From contig CAZQWE010000008.1 in the NCBI GenBank assembly GCA_964597045.1, positions 1 through 64,000 of the forward strand: a stretch of 64,000 nt of DNA, written 5' to 3'. The notes beneath the pieces were generated by a model, which made no database searches, was not told the DNA's origin, and worked only from the letters and a program-made list of their open reading frames with translations. Shown piece by piece: positions 18,124-26,233 of the stretch (within the stretch, counting starts at the first letter, position 1; every line of letters begins with the position of its first letter). The DNA is from UBA9655 sp964597045 (GTDB taxonomy: Bacteria > Pseudomonadota > Alphaproteobacteria > UBA9655). Position numbers and translations under genes: made by a program.

Positions 18124-18211
18124 AAAAAAAAGGTCCACCATTTGTACTGACAACACTGACACATTCGCCAATCTGTCAGTATTGTCAGTGTGAAAGGGGG
18201 ACCTTTTTTTT
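18124..18211. terminator. Full palindromic repeat, likely bidirectional terminator
   Basis: The best-preserved copy. The outer arms AAAAAAAAGGTCC (18124-18136) and GGACCTTTTTTTT (18199-18211) are perfect. The inner arms ACTGACAACACTGACA (18146-18161) and TGTCAGTATTGTCAGT (18174-18189) differ at one base. Transcribed either way it gives a very long stem ending in a U-tract. It lies between convergent genes, where a bidirectional terminator is expected. Confidence 0.8.
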
Positions 18212-18243
18212 GAAATTCATTATGTGTCCAAAAGTAACTTTAT

Positions 18244-18798
18244 TCACACAAACTTTAAATAACTTGCAGCTCTTTCTAACTTCGAAAGACCCTTATCCAA
18301 AGCAACCATAGTTTTACTCAGGTCAAGGGTATCGTCTTCAAGCCAAGTCCTGAGGGTGTAAAGATAAAGGGTTGCGAGTCCTTGGATACGCATGAGTCCT
18401 GTGAGTCCCCGGTTGTTAATCCCTGCTGCTTCAAGCATCCATGCCATGGATGAATATCCGTGTGCAATAATAGCAGGCGTATCTTCTGGGGTCATCAGCC
18501 AATCCCGCCAAAACTTTCCTATAACGGTTTTATAGGGTTCTGCTGCATCAAAGCGAGCCATGAGGATTTCAAAGAGAACGTCCTTACGACTCATCTCCTT
18601 GTTTATTTCGAGATTTTTAAGAACCTCTTGATCAATCCGCTTAAAAAGTTGAACGATGACATCGGAATGACAGGTAAATTGAGCATGGAATTTATCCAAA
18701 GGAATACCGGACTCTTCTGAAGCTTTTGCAAACGTAAAAGATTTCCATCCCTCTTTTTCAATGAGAGTGATACATGCTTTGAGGACTTTATCCTTCAT
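18244..18798 (-). CDS. COQ9/TetR-like helical protein
   Basis: A 184-residue all-helical protein. The N-terminal 50 residues resemble a TetR helix-turn-helix (FTFAKASEESGIPLDKFHAQF). The C-terminal part, with TLRTWLEDDTLDLSKTM, resembles the COQ9/rpsU-divergently-transcribed group in alphaproteobacteria. It could bind DNA or, like COQ9, assist ubiquinone synthesis; the sequence does not decide. It starts inside the last codons of proC (ATGA overlap), and the YbjN-proC-this order recurs in alphaproteobacteria. It ends next to a strong terminator-like palindrome. Confidence 0.75.
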   Translation of the reverse strand: MKDKVLKACITLIEKEGWKSFTFAKASEESGIPLDKFHAQFTCHSDVIVQLFKRIDQEVLKNLEINKEMSRKDVLFEILMARFDAAEPYKTVIGKFWRDWLMTPEDTPAIIAHGYSSMAWMLEAAGINNRGLTGLMRIQGLATLYLYTLRTWLEDDTLDLSKTMVALDKGLSKLERAASYLKFV

Positions 18799-19595
18799 TT
18801 CCCTAACTCCCGAGCCCTGTTAAATGCCGCTTTCACAGCCTCTTCCATTGTTTGTATTATTCCTTGATTTGTCAATATTTCAAGAGCGGCAGCTGTGGTG
18901 CCTTTGGGGCTTGTGACTTGAGCCCTGAGAGCTTCAGGGGGAGTCTTGGACTCAAGGGCATATAGGGACGCACCACAAAAGGTATGAAGGGCAAGAGACG
19001 TGGATGTTTCTTTGTCAAACCCCAAAGAAAGGGCTGCTTTCGTTAATGCTTCTATCATATAAAAAACGTAAGCAGGTCCTGATCCGGTGACGGCTGTAAT
19101 CTTATCAATATCTTCGTCAGAGGAAAGCCAAGTACAGTAACCCAAACCATTAAAACATAACTCAGCCAACTTCTTTTGATCGTCGTTGACCTTTTGATTT
19201 GCCAGCAGTCCTATAACACCCTGATGAATCCGGATAGGGGTATTGGGCATGGCTCGGATAAGGCCTTGATAAGGAAAATAGTTTTCATAAAAAGAAAGAG
19301 TTTTTCCTGAGGCAACGGTGAGGATAAGGGAGTCATAATGAGTGTAGGAGGGGAGAGCATCCTCCATCTGATAAGGCTTGAGTGCAAAAAGGATGCAGTC
19401 GGGAGATTCAGTCATATCCTCAGGCTTTGAAAACCAGGCTACGCGGGTGTCATGTAAGAATGGGTCAACATGTTCCTTGTGGGGGGTAATGACAGAGAAA
19501 GAGGAAAAACGATCTGTGCCTCGTTGGGTTAGCCAGCCTTCAAGAAGGGCAGAACCTATAGCGCCGCATCCAACAAGGGCAAGGGTGAGCGCCAT
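18795..19595 (-). CDS. proC: Pyrroline-5-carboxylate reductase
   Basis: A 266-residue enzyme for the last step of proline synthesis, NAD(P)H reduction of pyrroline-5-carboxylate. The Rossmann start LALVGCGAIGSALLEGW, the middle LIRAMPNTPIRIHQG, and the signature region TAVTGSGPAYVFYMIEAL are clear. The end (TSPKGTTAAALEIL) is the conserved C-terminal helix. Start and stop overlap the neighbours by 1 and 4 bases, so the YbjN-proC-COQ9-like group forms one transcript. Confidence 0.95.
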   Translation of the reverse strand: MALTLALVGCGAIGSALLEGWLTQRGTDRFSSFSVITPHKEHVDPFLHDTRVAWFSKPEDMTESPDCILFALKPYQMEDALPSYTHYDSLILTVASGKTLSFYENYFPYQGLIRAMPNTPIRIHQGVIGLLANQKVNDDQKKLAELCFNGLGYCTWLSSDEDIDKITAVTGSGPAYVFYMIEALTKAALSLGFDKETSTSLALHTFCGASLYALESKTPPEALRAQVTSPKGTTAAALEILTNQGIIQTMEEAVKAAFNRARELGK

Positions 19596-20095
19596 TAAGC
19601 TTCCCCGTGTGTATCCAACATAGCCGCCATCATAGCTTCCTCAGGTGTCTTTCCACCCCAAAGGACAAACTGTAAGGCTGGATAGAGACGGTCACATTCC
19701 GTAATGGCAGCTGTGACAATGTCTTCAATCTGTTCAAGAGTAGCACTTGTGCTCCCTTTAAGAACAAGGTTATACCGAAAGGCAGGGATTTGGTAATCAG
19801 GCGTGATCTCAAAATGTCCTAGCCAAAGGCGTGGATTAAAGGCTGCCAGTAAGATAGTGACGGGGCTTAATTTTTCGCTGGGTATTTTAACATCAATGAG
19901 ACTGCTAAGCATGAGCGAGCCTAAGTCTTGTCTCCACATAGCAAATAGGCGATAATTACACCACCGACCTTCGATCTCCGCGGAAATTTCATGTTCAGAG
20001 TCTCGTTCATAATTCCAATCATAGTCATGAAAAACTTCTTCTAAAAGACAAAGTGGAGATAGGGGTGACTTTGTCTCAAGTGTTAAGGATTGCAT
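19595..20095 (-). CDS. YbjN-domain protein
   Basis: A 166-residue protein of the YbjN family, which has a fold like type III secretion chaperones and no settled function. The segments YDWNYERDSEHEISAEIEG and LAAFNPRLWLGHFEI match the family, as does the ending that mentions a short acidic helix before GGKTPEEAM. It heads the YbjN-proC transcript and is divergent from the Fic gene. The ATG at 20095 lacks a strong Shine-Dalgarno. Confidence 0.82.
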   Translation of the reverse strand: MQSLTLETKSPLSPLCLLEEVFHDYDWNYERDSEHEISAEIEGRWCNYRLFAMWRQDLGSLMLSSLIDVKIPSEKLSPVTILLAAFNPRLWLGHFEITPDYQIPAFRYNLVLKGSTSATLEQIEDIVTAAITECDRLYPALQFVLWGGKTPEEAMMAAMLDTHGEA

Positions 20096-20190
20096 AATTA
20101 TTCTTTCTGCAGTTTAAATTTCCACACCATAACGCCCTTGAGCAGAAATTGCACTGGTTTTATGGATCATGCGGAGATCGCGCAGTATTA

Positions 20191-20216
20191 TGCAATAAAA
20201 TGAAAAAAATATTGCA
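20191..20216. promoter_or_regulatory. Inverted repeat at the Fic gene start (candidate operator)
   Basis: Perfect 7-base arms TGCAATA (20191-20197) and TATTGCA (20210-20216), 12 bases apart, lie just before the preferred ATG at 20227 and overlap an alternative ATG at 20200. The Fic protein carries a C-terminal winged-helix domain, so it might regulate its own gene here. Confidence 0.4.
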
Positions 20217-20226
20217 CAATAAACCT

Positions 20227-21357
20227 ATGAATCTTTCATTTGACTTAACGAGTGATCTTATTGAATCCCTGCAAAATCTTGGGAATACTTACTCAAATGC
20301 GTATACACTGCTAAAAAATCTAAGTACTGATGAATTAGAGGCCCTTCATAAATATGCTCGCGTAAGTATGGTCGGTGCTTCAACACGTTTAGAAAATGCA
20401 CAGCTCACGGATTCTGAAATAAATTGGTTAGATACGCTTCTTTCTGAGGATGGAAAGGTTACGGCTTTTGATCAAAAGCGAGAGCTCATTGAAAATAAGT
20501 TTTCTAAGGACAGAGAGAGAATTATAGAAGAAGTGGCAGGGTGTCGAGCTATGCTCCTCTTAATTTATGAGTCACCGCAAGATTTTTTACCTTTAAAGGA
20601 AAGTGATCTTAGAGGTCTTCATTTTGAACTTATGGCTCCTTATAGAGAAGCTATACGATATGCTGGAAAATATAAAACACAGACGAATTCAGTCATTGAA
20701 AGAAATAATCAAACAGGTGAGACGAGAGTTGTCTTTCAAACAGCAGATGCAGGGCCAATAACGAGTACTGCAATGCATGATTTGGTAGAATGGTATAATA
20801 ATGTATATCCCTCGTCTCCATGGCCTGTAGCGGTTGCGTGTGAATTGGTCTGCAGGTTCCTCGCTATACATCCGTTTCAAGATGGAAATGGAAGGCTCGG
20901 TAGAGGACTTTTTTTAATGAGTCTATTACAATCAAGATCCGAAACCATCTCTTATGTAAGTCGCTTTATAGCTATAGATAGATATATAGAAAAGCATAAA
21001 GAAGAGTATTACCTTGTATTGAACCGTTGTTCTGAAGGAAAGTTTAAGATGGATTCTCATAAGTATAAAATTCATTATTTTCTAAAATTTATGGTTAAAG
21101 TCTTGGGAGAAGCCCTTGAAGGGATAAATATTTCACGAACAAAGTTTTTGGCTGAAAGGAAGTTGTCAGAGGCGGCTTTAAAGGTATTGCTGTGTTTTCG
21201 AGAGTTTCCTGAAGTTCGTTTGAATACCTCAAAAATTTCAGAAGAAGCGGGTTTACCAAGAAGGACAGTTGTTTATGCCCTAAATACACTGAGGGACGCC
21301 GGTTTGATTCAGCGGTATGGGCAAGGAGCTGGGACGAGATATCAATTGACCTTTTAA
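20227..21357 (+). CDS. Fic-domain protein with autoinhibitory helix and winged-helix domain
   Basis: From ATG 20227 the protein has about 376 residues. Fic enzymes transfer AMP or another phosphate-containing group from a nucleotide to target proteins. The catalytic motif HPFQDGNGRLGR starts at about residue 215 and is complete. An N-terminal STRLEN (residues 52-57) fits the inhibitory motif (S/T)xxxE(G/N), placing it in the class with its own inhibitory helix. The C-terminal 60 residues form a winged helix-turn-helix (ISEEAGLPRRTVVYALNTL). No separate antitoxin gene is adjacent. Upstream in-frame starts exist at 20200 (ATG) and 20149 (TTG); both are possible but not family-like. Confidence 0.92.
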   Translation: MNLSFDLTSDLIESLQNLGNTYSNAYTLLKNLSTDELEALHKYARVSMVGASTRLENAQLTDSEINWLDTLLSEDGKVTAFDQKRELIENKFSKDRERIIEEVAGCRAMLLLIYESPQDFLPLKESDLRGLHFELMAPYREAIRYAGKYKTQTNSVIERNNQTGETRVVFQTADAGPITSTAMHDLVEWYNNVYPSSPWPVAVACELVCRFLAIHPFQDGNGRLGRGLFLMSLLQSRSETISYVSRFIAIDRYIEKHKEEYYLVLNRCSEGKFKMDSHKYKIHYFLKFMVKVLGEALEGINISRTKFLAERKLSEAALKVLLCFREFPEVRLNTSKISEEAGLPRRTVVYALNTLRDAGLIQRYGQGAGTRYQLTF

Positions 21358-21362
21358 TTATT

Positions 21363-21405
21363 GAATCTGTCAGTGTTGTCAGTGTGAAAGGGGGACCTTT
21401 TTTTT
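21363..21405. repeat. Half copy (right arm) of TGACAACACTGACA palindrome
   Basis: GAATCTGTCAGTGTTGTCAGTGTGAAAGGGGGACC followed by eight T. The opposite half to those at 1486 and 9369, located just after the Fic stop. Alone it cannot make the long stem. Confidence 0.85.
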
Positions 21406-21409
21406 GTAA

Positions 21410-21437
21410 CTTCACCTTTGAGGCGCAGTAGGTGAAG
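21410..21437. other. Hairpin between fic and glnA
   Basis: Perfect 7-base arms CTTCACC (21410-21416) and GGTGAAG (21431-21437) with a 14-base loop. No T-run follows, so it could be part of the fic 3' end or a leader element. Confidence 0.3.
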
Positions 21438-21483
21438 ACTTGGGCAAAGTCAATTCTCAATAATGAAGGGGGAAATTTTCCGC

Positions 21484-21500
21484 TTGCATATCACATGCAA
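21484..21500. promoter_or_regulatory. Dyad upstream of glnA (candidate regulator site)
   Basis: TTGCAT-ATCAC-ATGCAA is a perfect 17-base dyad about 70 bases before the glnA start. Its length and TGCA cores recall NtrC enhancer sites, but the bases do not fit that consensus exactly. I see no sigma-54 -24/-12 element. Confidence 0.35.
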
Positions 21501-21566
21501 CCTCGTTAAACGTTAAGGGCGGTGTAAATACCACATAGTATAACATTTAACATCGCGAGTCTGTAC

Positions 21567-22976
21567 ATGAAATCTCATACTGCTGAATCTATTTTAGCTC
21601 TCATAAAAGAGCATAATGTGTCTTTTGTTGATTTTCGTTTCACCGATCCTCGAGGGGCATGGCATCATATGACCCTTCACGTGGATGCGGTTGACAAGGA
21701 TATCCTTAATCAAGGAGTTATGTTTGACGGCTCCTCAATTGCAGGTTGGAAGCATATTGAAGACTCGGATATGGAAATGAGGCCTGATCTTTCAACGGCT
21801 GTTCTTGACCCCTTTACAGCTCACCCCACACTCATTTTGAGTTGTGATATCCTTGAGCCATTAACGGAGAACTCCTATAGCCGTGATCCTCGAGGGGTGG
21901 CAAAGCGTGCTGAAGCCCATCTAAAGGATTCAGGTTTTGCCGATACGGCTTACTTTGGACCGGAAGCAGAGTTTTTTGTCTTTGATGATGTAAGATATGA
22001 TGTTTCCATGCAGCATGGATTCTACTTCCTGGATTCCGATGAGGGGGAGTACAACACGGGCCGTAAGGACCCTCAAGGCAACCTCGCTCACCGTCCTGGC
22101 GTTAAGGGGGGATATATACCCGTTGCACCTGTCGATCAGCTTCATGACATGCGGGCTGAGATGCTCTCAACCCTCAAGGAAATGGGAGTTGAGGTTGAGA
22201 AACACCACCATGAAGTAGCCCCTAGCCAGCATGAACTTGGCTTTAAGTTTGATACACTTACAAAGACGGCAGATGCCCTTCAGATCTATAAATATGTCAT
22301 TAAGAATGTGGCACGTATGTATGGGAAGACAGCAACCTTTATGCCCAAGCCGATTCATAAGGATAATGGGTCAGGTATGCACGTGCATCAGTCCTTGTGG
22401 AATAAAGGGAAGGCTCTCTTTGCAGGAAATGCCTATGCTCACTTATCTCAAGAAGCCCTCTATTATATTGGCGGAATTATCAAGCATGCCCATGCATTGA
22501 ATGCCTTCACTAATCCAACAACCAACAGTTATAAACGGTTGACGCCCGGTTATGAGGCTCCCGTGTTGCTCGCTTATTCTGCACGTAACCGTTCCGCATG
22601 TATCCGTATTCCCCATACACCAACTATGAATTCAAAGCGTATTGAAACCCGTTTCCCCGATCCAGCAGCAAATCCCTACCTTGCGTTTTCAGCCATGCTG
22701 ATGGCCGGTCTTGATGGTATCCGAAATAAAATCCATCCCGGTGAGCCTCACGAAGGAAACTTATATGACCCTGAAATATCAAGAGGGGTTCCTGAGGTGG
22801 CTGGATCCTTGAAAAGGGCCTTGAAAGCTTTGGATCGTGATCGAGAGTTCCTCAAAGTGGGAGGGGTTTTTACAGATGATCTTATTGATGGGTTTATTGA
22901 ACTGAAGAGTGAAGAAGTGGAATCTTTGAACCTTACGCCCCATCCTATTGAATTTAAGATGTATTATGGTGTATAG
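21567..22976 (+). CDS. glnA: Glutamine synthetase, type I
   Basis: A 469-residue GSI, which makes glutamine from glutamate, ammonia and ATP as a dodecamer. The beta-Grasp domain (VDFRFTDPRGAWHH) precedes the catalytic core with MFDGSSIAGW, EAEFFVFDD, the ATP-binding region KPIHKDNGSGMHVHQS and NPTTNSYKRLTPGYEAP. The tyrosine adenylylation region GNLYDPEISRG is conserved, so control by a GlnE-type enzyme is plausible. No glnB gene precedes it here, although that pairing is common in alphaproteobacteria. Confidence 0.97.
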   Translation: MKSHTAESILALIKEHNVSFVDFRFTDPRGAWHHMTLHVDAVDKDILNQGVMFDGSSIAGWKHIEDSDMEMRPDLSTAVLDPFTAHPTLILSCDILEPLTENSYSRDPRGVAKRAEAHLKDSGFADTAYFGPEAEFFVFDDVRYDVSMQHGFYFLDSDEGEYNTGRKDPQGNLAHRPGVKGGYIPVAPVDQLHDMRAEMLSTLKEMGVEVEKHHHEVAPSQHELGFKFDTLTKTADALQIYKYVIKNVARMYGKTATFMPKPIHKDNGSGMHVHQSLWNKGKALFAGNAYAHLSQEALYYIGGIIKHAHALNAFTNPTTNSYKRLTPGYEAPVLLAYSARNRSACIRIPHTPTMNSKRIETRFPDPAANPYLAFSAMLMAGLDGIRNKIHPGEPHEGNLYDPEISRGVPEVAGSLKRALKALDRDREFLKVGGVFTDDLIDGFIELKSEEVESLNLTPHPIEFKMYYGV

Positions 22977-23012
22977 TTTGAGTTATTCATTTTATTAGAG
23001 CAGGGACTAACA

Positions 23013-23315
23013 ATGAAACTCAGAATGATATGCCTCTTGGCGCTTCTCCATTCGCCCGCGTATGGGGATCAAATATTGGAGAAGGATGATCTGAAGGGGA
23101 CAGCTTTTAAGCATGACCCTTTTTACGAAAACTCAAATGCTTCACTGTCGAGTGATGTTGTTGAAGATGCACCAATCGTCAAGATAAGTGCAGATACAAC
23201 TTCATCACAAGGAAGAGGGATTCTGCGCTTAAGTCCTGAAGTTGAACTTCCTAAAGAACCCTCTCTTTCTTGGTGGGAAGAATGCTGTGCGTGGGTCGTA
23301 GGGTTCTTTAAGTAG
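23013..23315 (+). CDS. Small exported protein of unknown function
   Basis: A 100-residue protein with a signal peptide (MKLRMICLLALLHSPAYG, cleavage probably before DQ). The mature part is short, acidic and low in secondary-structure hints, ending with a tryptophan-rich SWWEECCAWVVGFFK segment that could sit at a membrane. I do not recognise a family. It lies 36 bases downstream of glnA on the same strand, but a functional link is not supported. Confidence 0.6.
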   Translation: MKLRMICLLALLHSPAYGDQILEKDDLKGTAFKHDPFYENSNASLSSDVVEDAPIVKISADTTSSQGRGILRLSPEVELPKEPSLSWWEECCAWVVGFFK

Positions 23316-23316
23316 G

Positions 23317-23694
23317 CTATATTGGAGTTGGCTTGCCTTTAGAGTCTATAGCAACGTAAGTAAAGACGCCTTCAGTCACTTTATGACCAATGCCTTGTCT
23401 GGGTCTTTGCACCCAGGCTTCAACCATCACTTGCATGGAGGTTGTTCCTGTCTTTATTTTTCGCGAATAGCAAGAGACCTCATCACCAACGAACACAGGG
23501 CGTAAGAAAGTCAATTTATCGATAGCAACCGTGACGACCTTTTCTTTCGTATCACGCAGCACAATAGTTGATCCTGCCATATCCATGAGGGACACAAGCC
23601 ATCCTCCAAACATATCCCCATGTGGGTTCGCATCCTTTGGCATGGCGTAAATGCGAAGGGTGAGATCGTTAATGTTGGGTTGCACTTGTTTCAT
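23317..23694 (-). CDS. Acyl-CoA thioesterase, YciA-like hotdog protein
   Basis: A 125-residue hotdog-fold thioesterase that hydrolyses acyl-CoA in the cytoplasm. The family features are DANPHGDMFGGWLVSLMD near residue 24 and DKLTFLRPVFVGDEVS near residue 60. ATG 23694 is preceded by GAGG at good spacing; an ATG four codons earlier is less well placed. Its stop lies one base beyond the stop of the convergent small exported gene. Confidence 0.9.
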   Translation of the reverse strand: MKQVQPNINDLTLRIYAMPKDANPHGDMFGGWLVSLMDMAGSTIVLRDTKEKVVTVAIDKLTFLRPVFVGDEVSCYSRKIKTGTTSMQVMVEAWVQRPRQGIGHKVTEGVFTYVAIDSKGKPTPI

Positions 23695-23750
23695 TCTATA
23701 CCTCAACGGTTGACTTGTTAACTACGATAACATGTTAATAGATAAAATAC

Positions 23751-23781
23751 AAAAAGCCTCCTCCACTAACTAGGAGGAGAC
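23751..23781 (-). terminator. Rho-independent terminator after the small exported gene
   Basis: On the minus strand GTCTCCTCC pairs with GGAGGAGGC across an 8-base loop (one mismatch) and is followed by TTTTT. It lies just past the stop of the gene at 23815-24093. Confidence 0.8.
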
Positions 23782-23814
23782 TTCAATTAAAAAATGCTAA
23801 AATATAAAATCAAA

Positions 23815-24093
23815 CTATTTTTTTTCCATCATTTTCATATATGCATCAGCAACCTCTTTTTCTGCTTTTTCTAAGGGTTCTTTTGCATTTGCTAATCTTC
23901 TCACACAAAGTTTGGACTTTGGAGGGAGTTGATCAAATTTGCTAGCTGCCAACTGTGGAACAGGGCTGCTTGCTTTGATATCAGTTAATGTCTTTTTTAA
24001 TTCTTCTAGGTTAACTCCTTGGCATTGTGGAATCCCAGCATTGGCGTTTGAACAATAAATGATAAAAGGTAGTGTCAAAATTAAAGCTTTCAT
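23815..24093 (-). CDS. Small exported protein of unknown function
   Basis: A 92-residue protein from ATG 24093, which has a strong AGGAGG Shine-Dalgarno. The signal peptide is MKALILTLPFIIYCSNANA, with cleavage expected after ANA. The mature part has two cysteines (PQCQG and KLCVRR) that could form a disulfide, and a lysine/glutamate-rich C-terminal helix. An upstream in-frame extension to 24150 would hide the signal peptide and is rejected. A terminator follows, so it is monocistronic. No family is recognised. Confidence 0.72.
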   Translation of the reverse strand: MKALILTLPFIIYCSNANAGIPQCQGVNLEELKKTLTDIKASSPVPQLAASKFDQLPPKSKLCVRRLANAKEPLEKAEKEVADAYMKMMEKK

Positions 24094-24237
24094 AGTTTTC
24101 CTCCTGGCTATTAAGGCATAATGCCTTTCACAAGAATAATCTTGAGGCATTAATAAAAGGTTAAAATGACTATCAATTGCTCTTTACGGCTCTCATAACT
24201 TTAACTATGGTAAGGGCAGAAAAAACGGAGCAAGCCT

Positions 24238-24891
24238 ATGTCTGACTTTTTTAGAGAACTTGAAGAAGAAATTCACGAAGAGCGAATTGTTCATCTATGG
24301 CGAAAGTATGGAAACCTTATCATCACTCTGGCTGTTTGTATTGTCGTTGCAACGGCGGGATATTCGATTTGGAAGTATATGGCTCATCAAAACAAGTTAA
24401 AGAAACATATCTCTTTCTCACAGGCTGTGAACCTTTATGACCAAGGGAAACAACAGGAAGCTCTTGCAGCCTTTCAAGCCATTGTGAAAGACGGTGGCGG
24501 GTATGGTAAACTTGCACAACTTTATGAAGCAAGCCTTACCCAACAACCTGAAGCACTTTATACTCAAATTGCAACGGAAAATGCGAGTGATCCTGGTTTA
24601 GGGAATTTACCAAAAATACTAAAAGCGTCCCGCGATCTAACTTCTGCTGCGGAGATGACAGCTATACAGCCTTTATCAGCACCTCGGAATGCCTGGGCTC
24701 CTCTTGCCCTTGAACTTTTAGCGTTTTCTGATTTGAGAAAAGGGGAGGAAATTAAGGCTGCAGAACAATTTATTCGCATATTAAAAGAGTCATCAAATAC
24801 GATCGGTGAAAGGGTAAGGGCTGAAATGATGCTTTCCCAAATGAATGTTCCTGCGTATTTGTTCGAGGATGAAAAGAAGGAAAGTCAGTAA
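24238..24891 (+). CDS. YfgM-like membrane-anchored TPR protein
   Basis: A 217-residue protein with an N-terminal cytoplasmic stretch (SDFFRELEEEIHEERI), one transmembrane helix (residues about 25-45, LIITLAVCIVVATAGYSIW) and a periplasmic region of tetratricopeptide-like helices. In other bacteria YfgM works with SecYEG and periplasmic chaperones, and the gene sits directly before bamB. Here its stop overlaps the bamB start by one base (TAATG), preserving that order. Confidence 0.87.
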   Translation: MSDFFRELEEEIHEERIVHLWRKYGNLIITLAVCIVVATAGYSIWKYMAHQNKLKKHISFSQAVNLYDQGKQQEALAAFQAIVKDGGGYGKLAQLYEASLTQQPEALYTQIATENASDPGLGNLPKILKASRDLTSAAEMTAIQPLSAPRNAWAPLALELLAFSDLRKGEEIKAAEQFIRILKESSNTIGERVRAEMMLSQMNVPAYLFEDEKKESQ

Positions 24892-26177
24892 TGAAAAAGT
24901 TATATTGGTTAGGTTTAGTACCGCTTGCGCTTGTTGCCTGTGACGCTAAAAAAGAGCCCCTTAAGGGAACGAGAGTTGCAGTAATTGATTATGATGCATC
25001 TGTAAAAATTGACCCAGAGATGAAGGGTGTCGAAATTATTCTTCCTCTCTCTGAGTCGGGAAGGGATTGGCCTCAAACCGGTTCATGTTCCGAACATGGA
25101 GTAACCCATTGTTCTTTAAGTGATGTTTGCAGTCCCCTTTGGTCCGTATCCATTGGTTCAGGAGTAGGAGACGGGCGTTTCTTATCCTCTCCAATTCTTG
25201 CTGAGGGATTCATTTATACTCTTGATACCTATGGTCAAGTCTCAGCCGTAAAGTCAGGGACGGGAGAGATGGTTTGGAGAACGGACATTACTCCAGAGAA
25301 TAATGATAGGGCGATTATTGGGGGCGGTGTTGCTTTTGATAAAGGCAAGATATTTGTGACCTCACCTCATGCTGAAGTTCTGGCAATGGACGCAAAATCA
25401 GGCCAAATCCTTTGGCGTGTGACGACGGAAAGTCCTGTGAGGGCAGCCCCAACGGTTGCGGATGGGCGCCTCTATATCCTGACAATCAGTAATCAACTGG
25501 ACGTTTTGGATGCGGAAACGGGGAAGAGGTTATGGAATCATGCGGGCATTACGGAGTTTGCGGGTCTTTTAGGAACGGCTAGCCCTGCGGTGTCAAATGG
25601 TGTTGTTATTGTAACCTATTCCTCAGGTGAAATCTTTGCCTTAAAAGCTGAGAATGGTCATCAATTATGGACTGAAACATTATCTTCTACCCGGAGGCCT
25701 GACTCGCTCTCCTCCCTTTCTCACATCAGGGCTTTGCCAGTTGTTGTAAAGAATAATGTGATTATTATTGGTCATAACCAAAAAATGGCTTCCTATGATC
25801 TCATTAAAGGGGAACGGATTTGGGAGCGACACATTGGAGGGACAAGAACGCCAGCTGTCATAGGTGATTACATCTTTATGATTAATTCATACAGTGAACT
25901 TTTGTGCCTCACACGCGAACATGGTCAAGTCATATGGGTTAAAAAGCTGGATACCAATAGTGAGACACCTACGAAGATTATGTGGAATGGCCCTATCGTT
26001 GCTGGAGGAAAACTCTACCTCGTTAGCACGTGGGGAAAACTGCTCGCCTTGGATCCCAAAACAGGTAACGTGATGTCAGAGCGTTTACTTGAAACACCTG
26101 TATCCTTGTCACCCATAGTCGCTCAAGAAACGTTATTTATCTTGACCGACAATGGTGACTTAATGGCGTATAGGTAA
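24891..26177 (+). CDS. bamB: BamB-like outer membrane assembly lipoprotein
   Basis: A 428-residue PQQ-type beta-propeller lipoprotein. The lipobox LVAC follows a basic, hydrophobic signal (MKKLYWLGLVPLA), so it is anchored after signal peptidase II cleavage. Repeated blades appear as SGTGEMVWRT, KSGQILWRVTTE, ETGKRLWNHAG, ENGHQLWTE, KGERIWERH and EHGQVIWVKK. BamB assists insertion of beta-barrel proteins by the BAM complex. In relatives der follows at once; here two reverse-strand genes intervene. Confidence 0.92.
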   Translation: MKKLYWLGLVPLALVACDAKKEPLKGTRVAVIDYDASVKIDPEMKGVEIILPLSESGRDWPQTGSCSEHGVTHCSLSDVCSPLWSVSIGSGVGDGRFLSSPILAEGFIYTLDTYGQVSAVKSGTGEMVWRTDITPENNDRAIIGGGVAFDKGKIFVTSPHAEVLAMDAKSGQILWRVTTESPVRAAPTVADGRLYILTISNQLDVLDAETGKRLWNHAGITEFAGLLGTASPAVSNGVVIVTYSSGEIFALKAENGHQLWTETLSSTRRPDSLSSLSHIRALPVVVKNNVIIIGHNQKMASYDLIKGERIWERHIGGTRTPAVIGDYIFMINSYSELLCLTREHGQVIWVKKLDTNSETPTKIMWNGPIVAGGKLYLVSTWGKLLALDPKTGNVMSERLLETPVSLSPIVAQETLFILTDNGDLMAYR

Positions 26178-26233
26178 ATGCTTATTTAGACTTATATTCA
26201 CGGCTCAGTTGGAACATTCCTTTAGGAGAATTA

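Larger units (their letters stand above)
17830..18243. other. Intergenic region between convergent genes
   Basis: This 414-base gap holds two full copies of the TGACAACACTGACA palindrome (17859-17939 and 18124-18211). Between them is an AT-rich stretch with runs of TA near 18050. I see no convincing gene; the one open frame crossing it is made largely of the repeat. Confidence 0.7.

Noticed and set aside
18069..18311. Plus-strand ORF of 80 residues
   Set aside because: Most of it is the translated palindrome (KKGPPFVLTTLTHS), and it runs into the 3' end of the opposite COQ9-like gene.
21095..21460. Minus-strand ORF of 121 residues
   Set aside because: It reads the half repeat and the antisense of the Fic winged-helix domain; no family features.
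21484..21566. Sigma-54 promoter for glnA
   Set aside because: A TTGC is present but no GG at -24 with the right spacing, so I do not call it.
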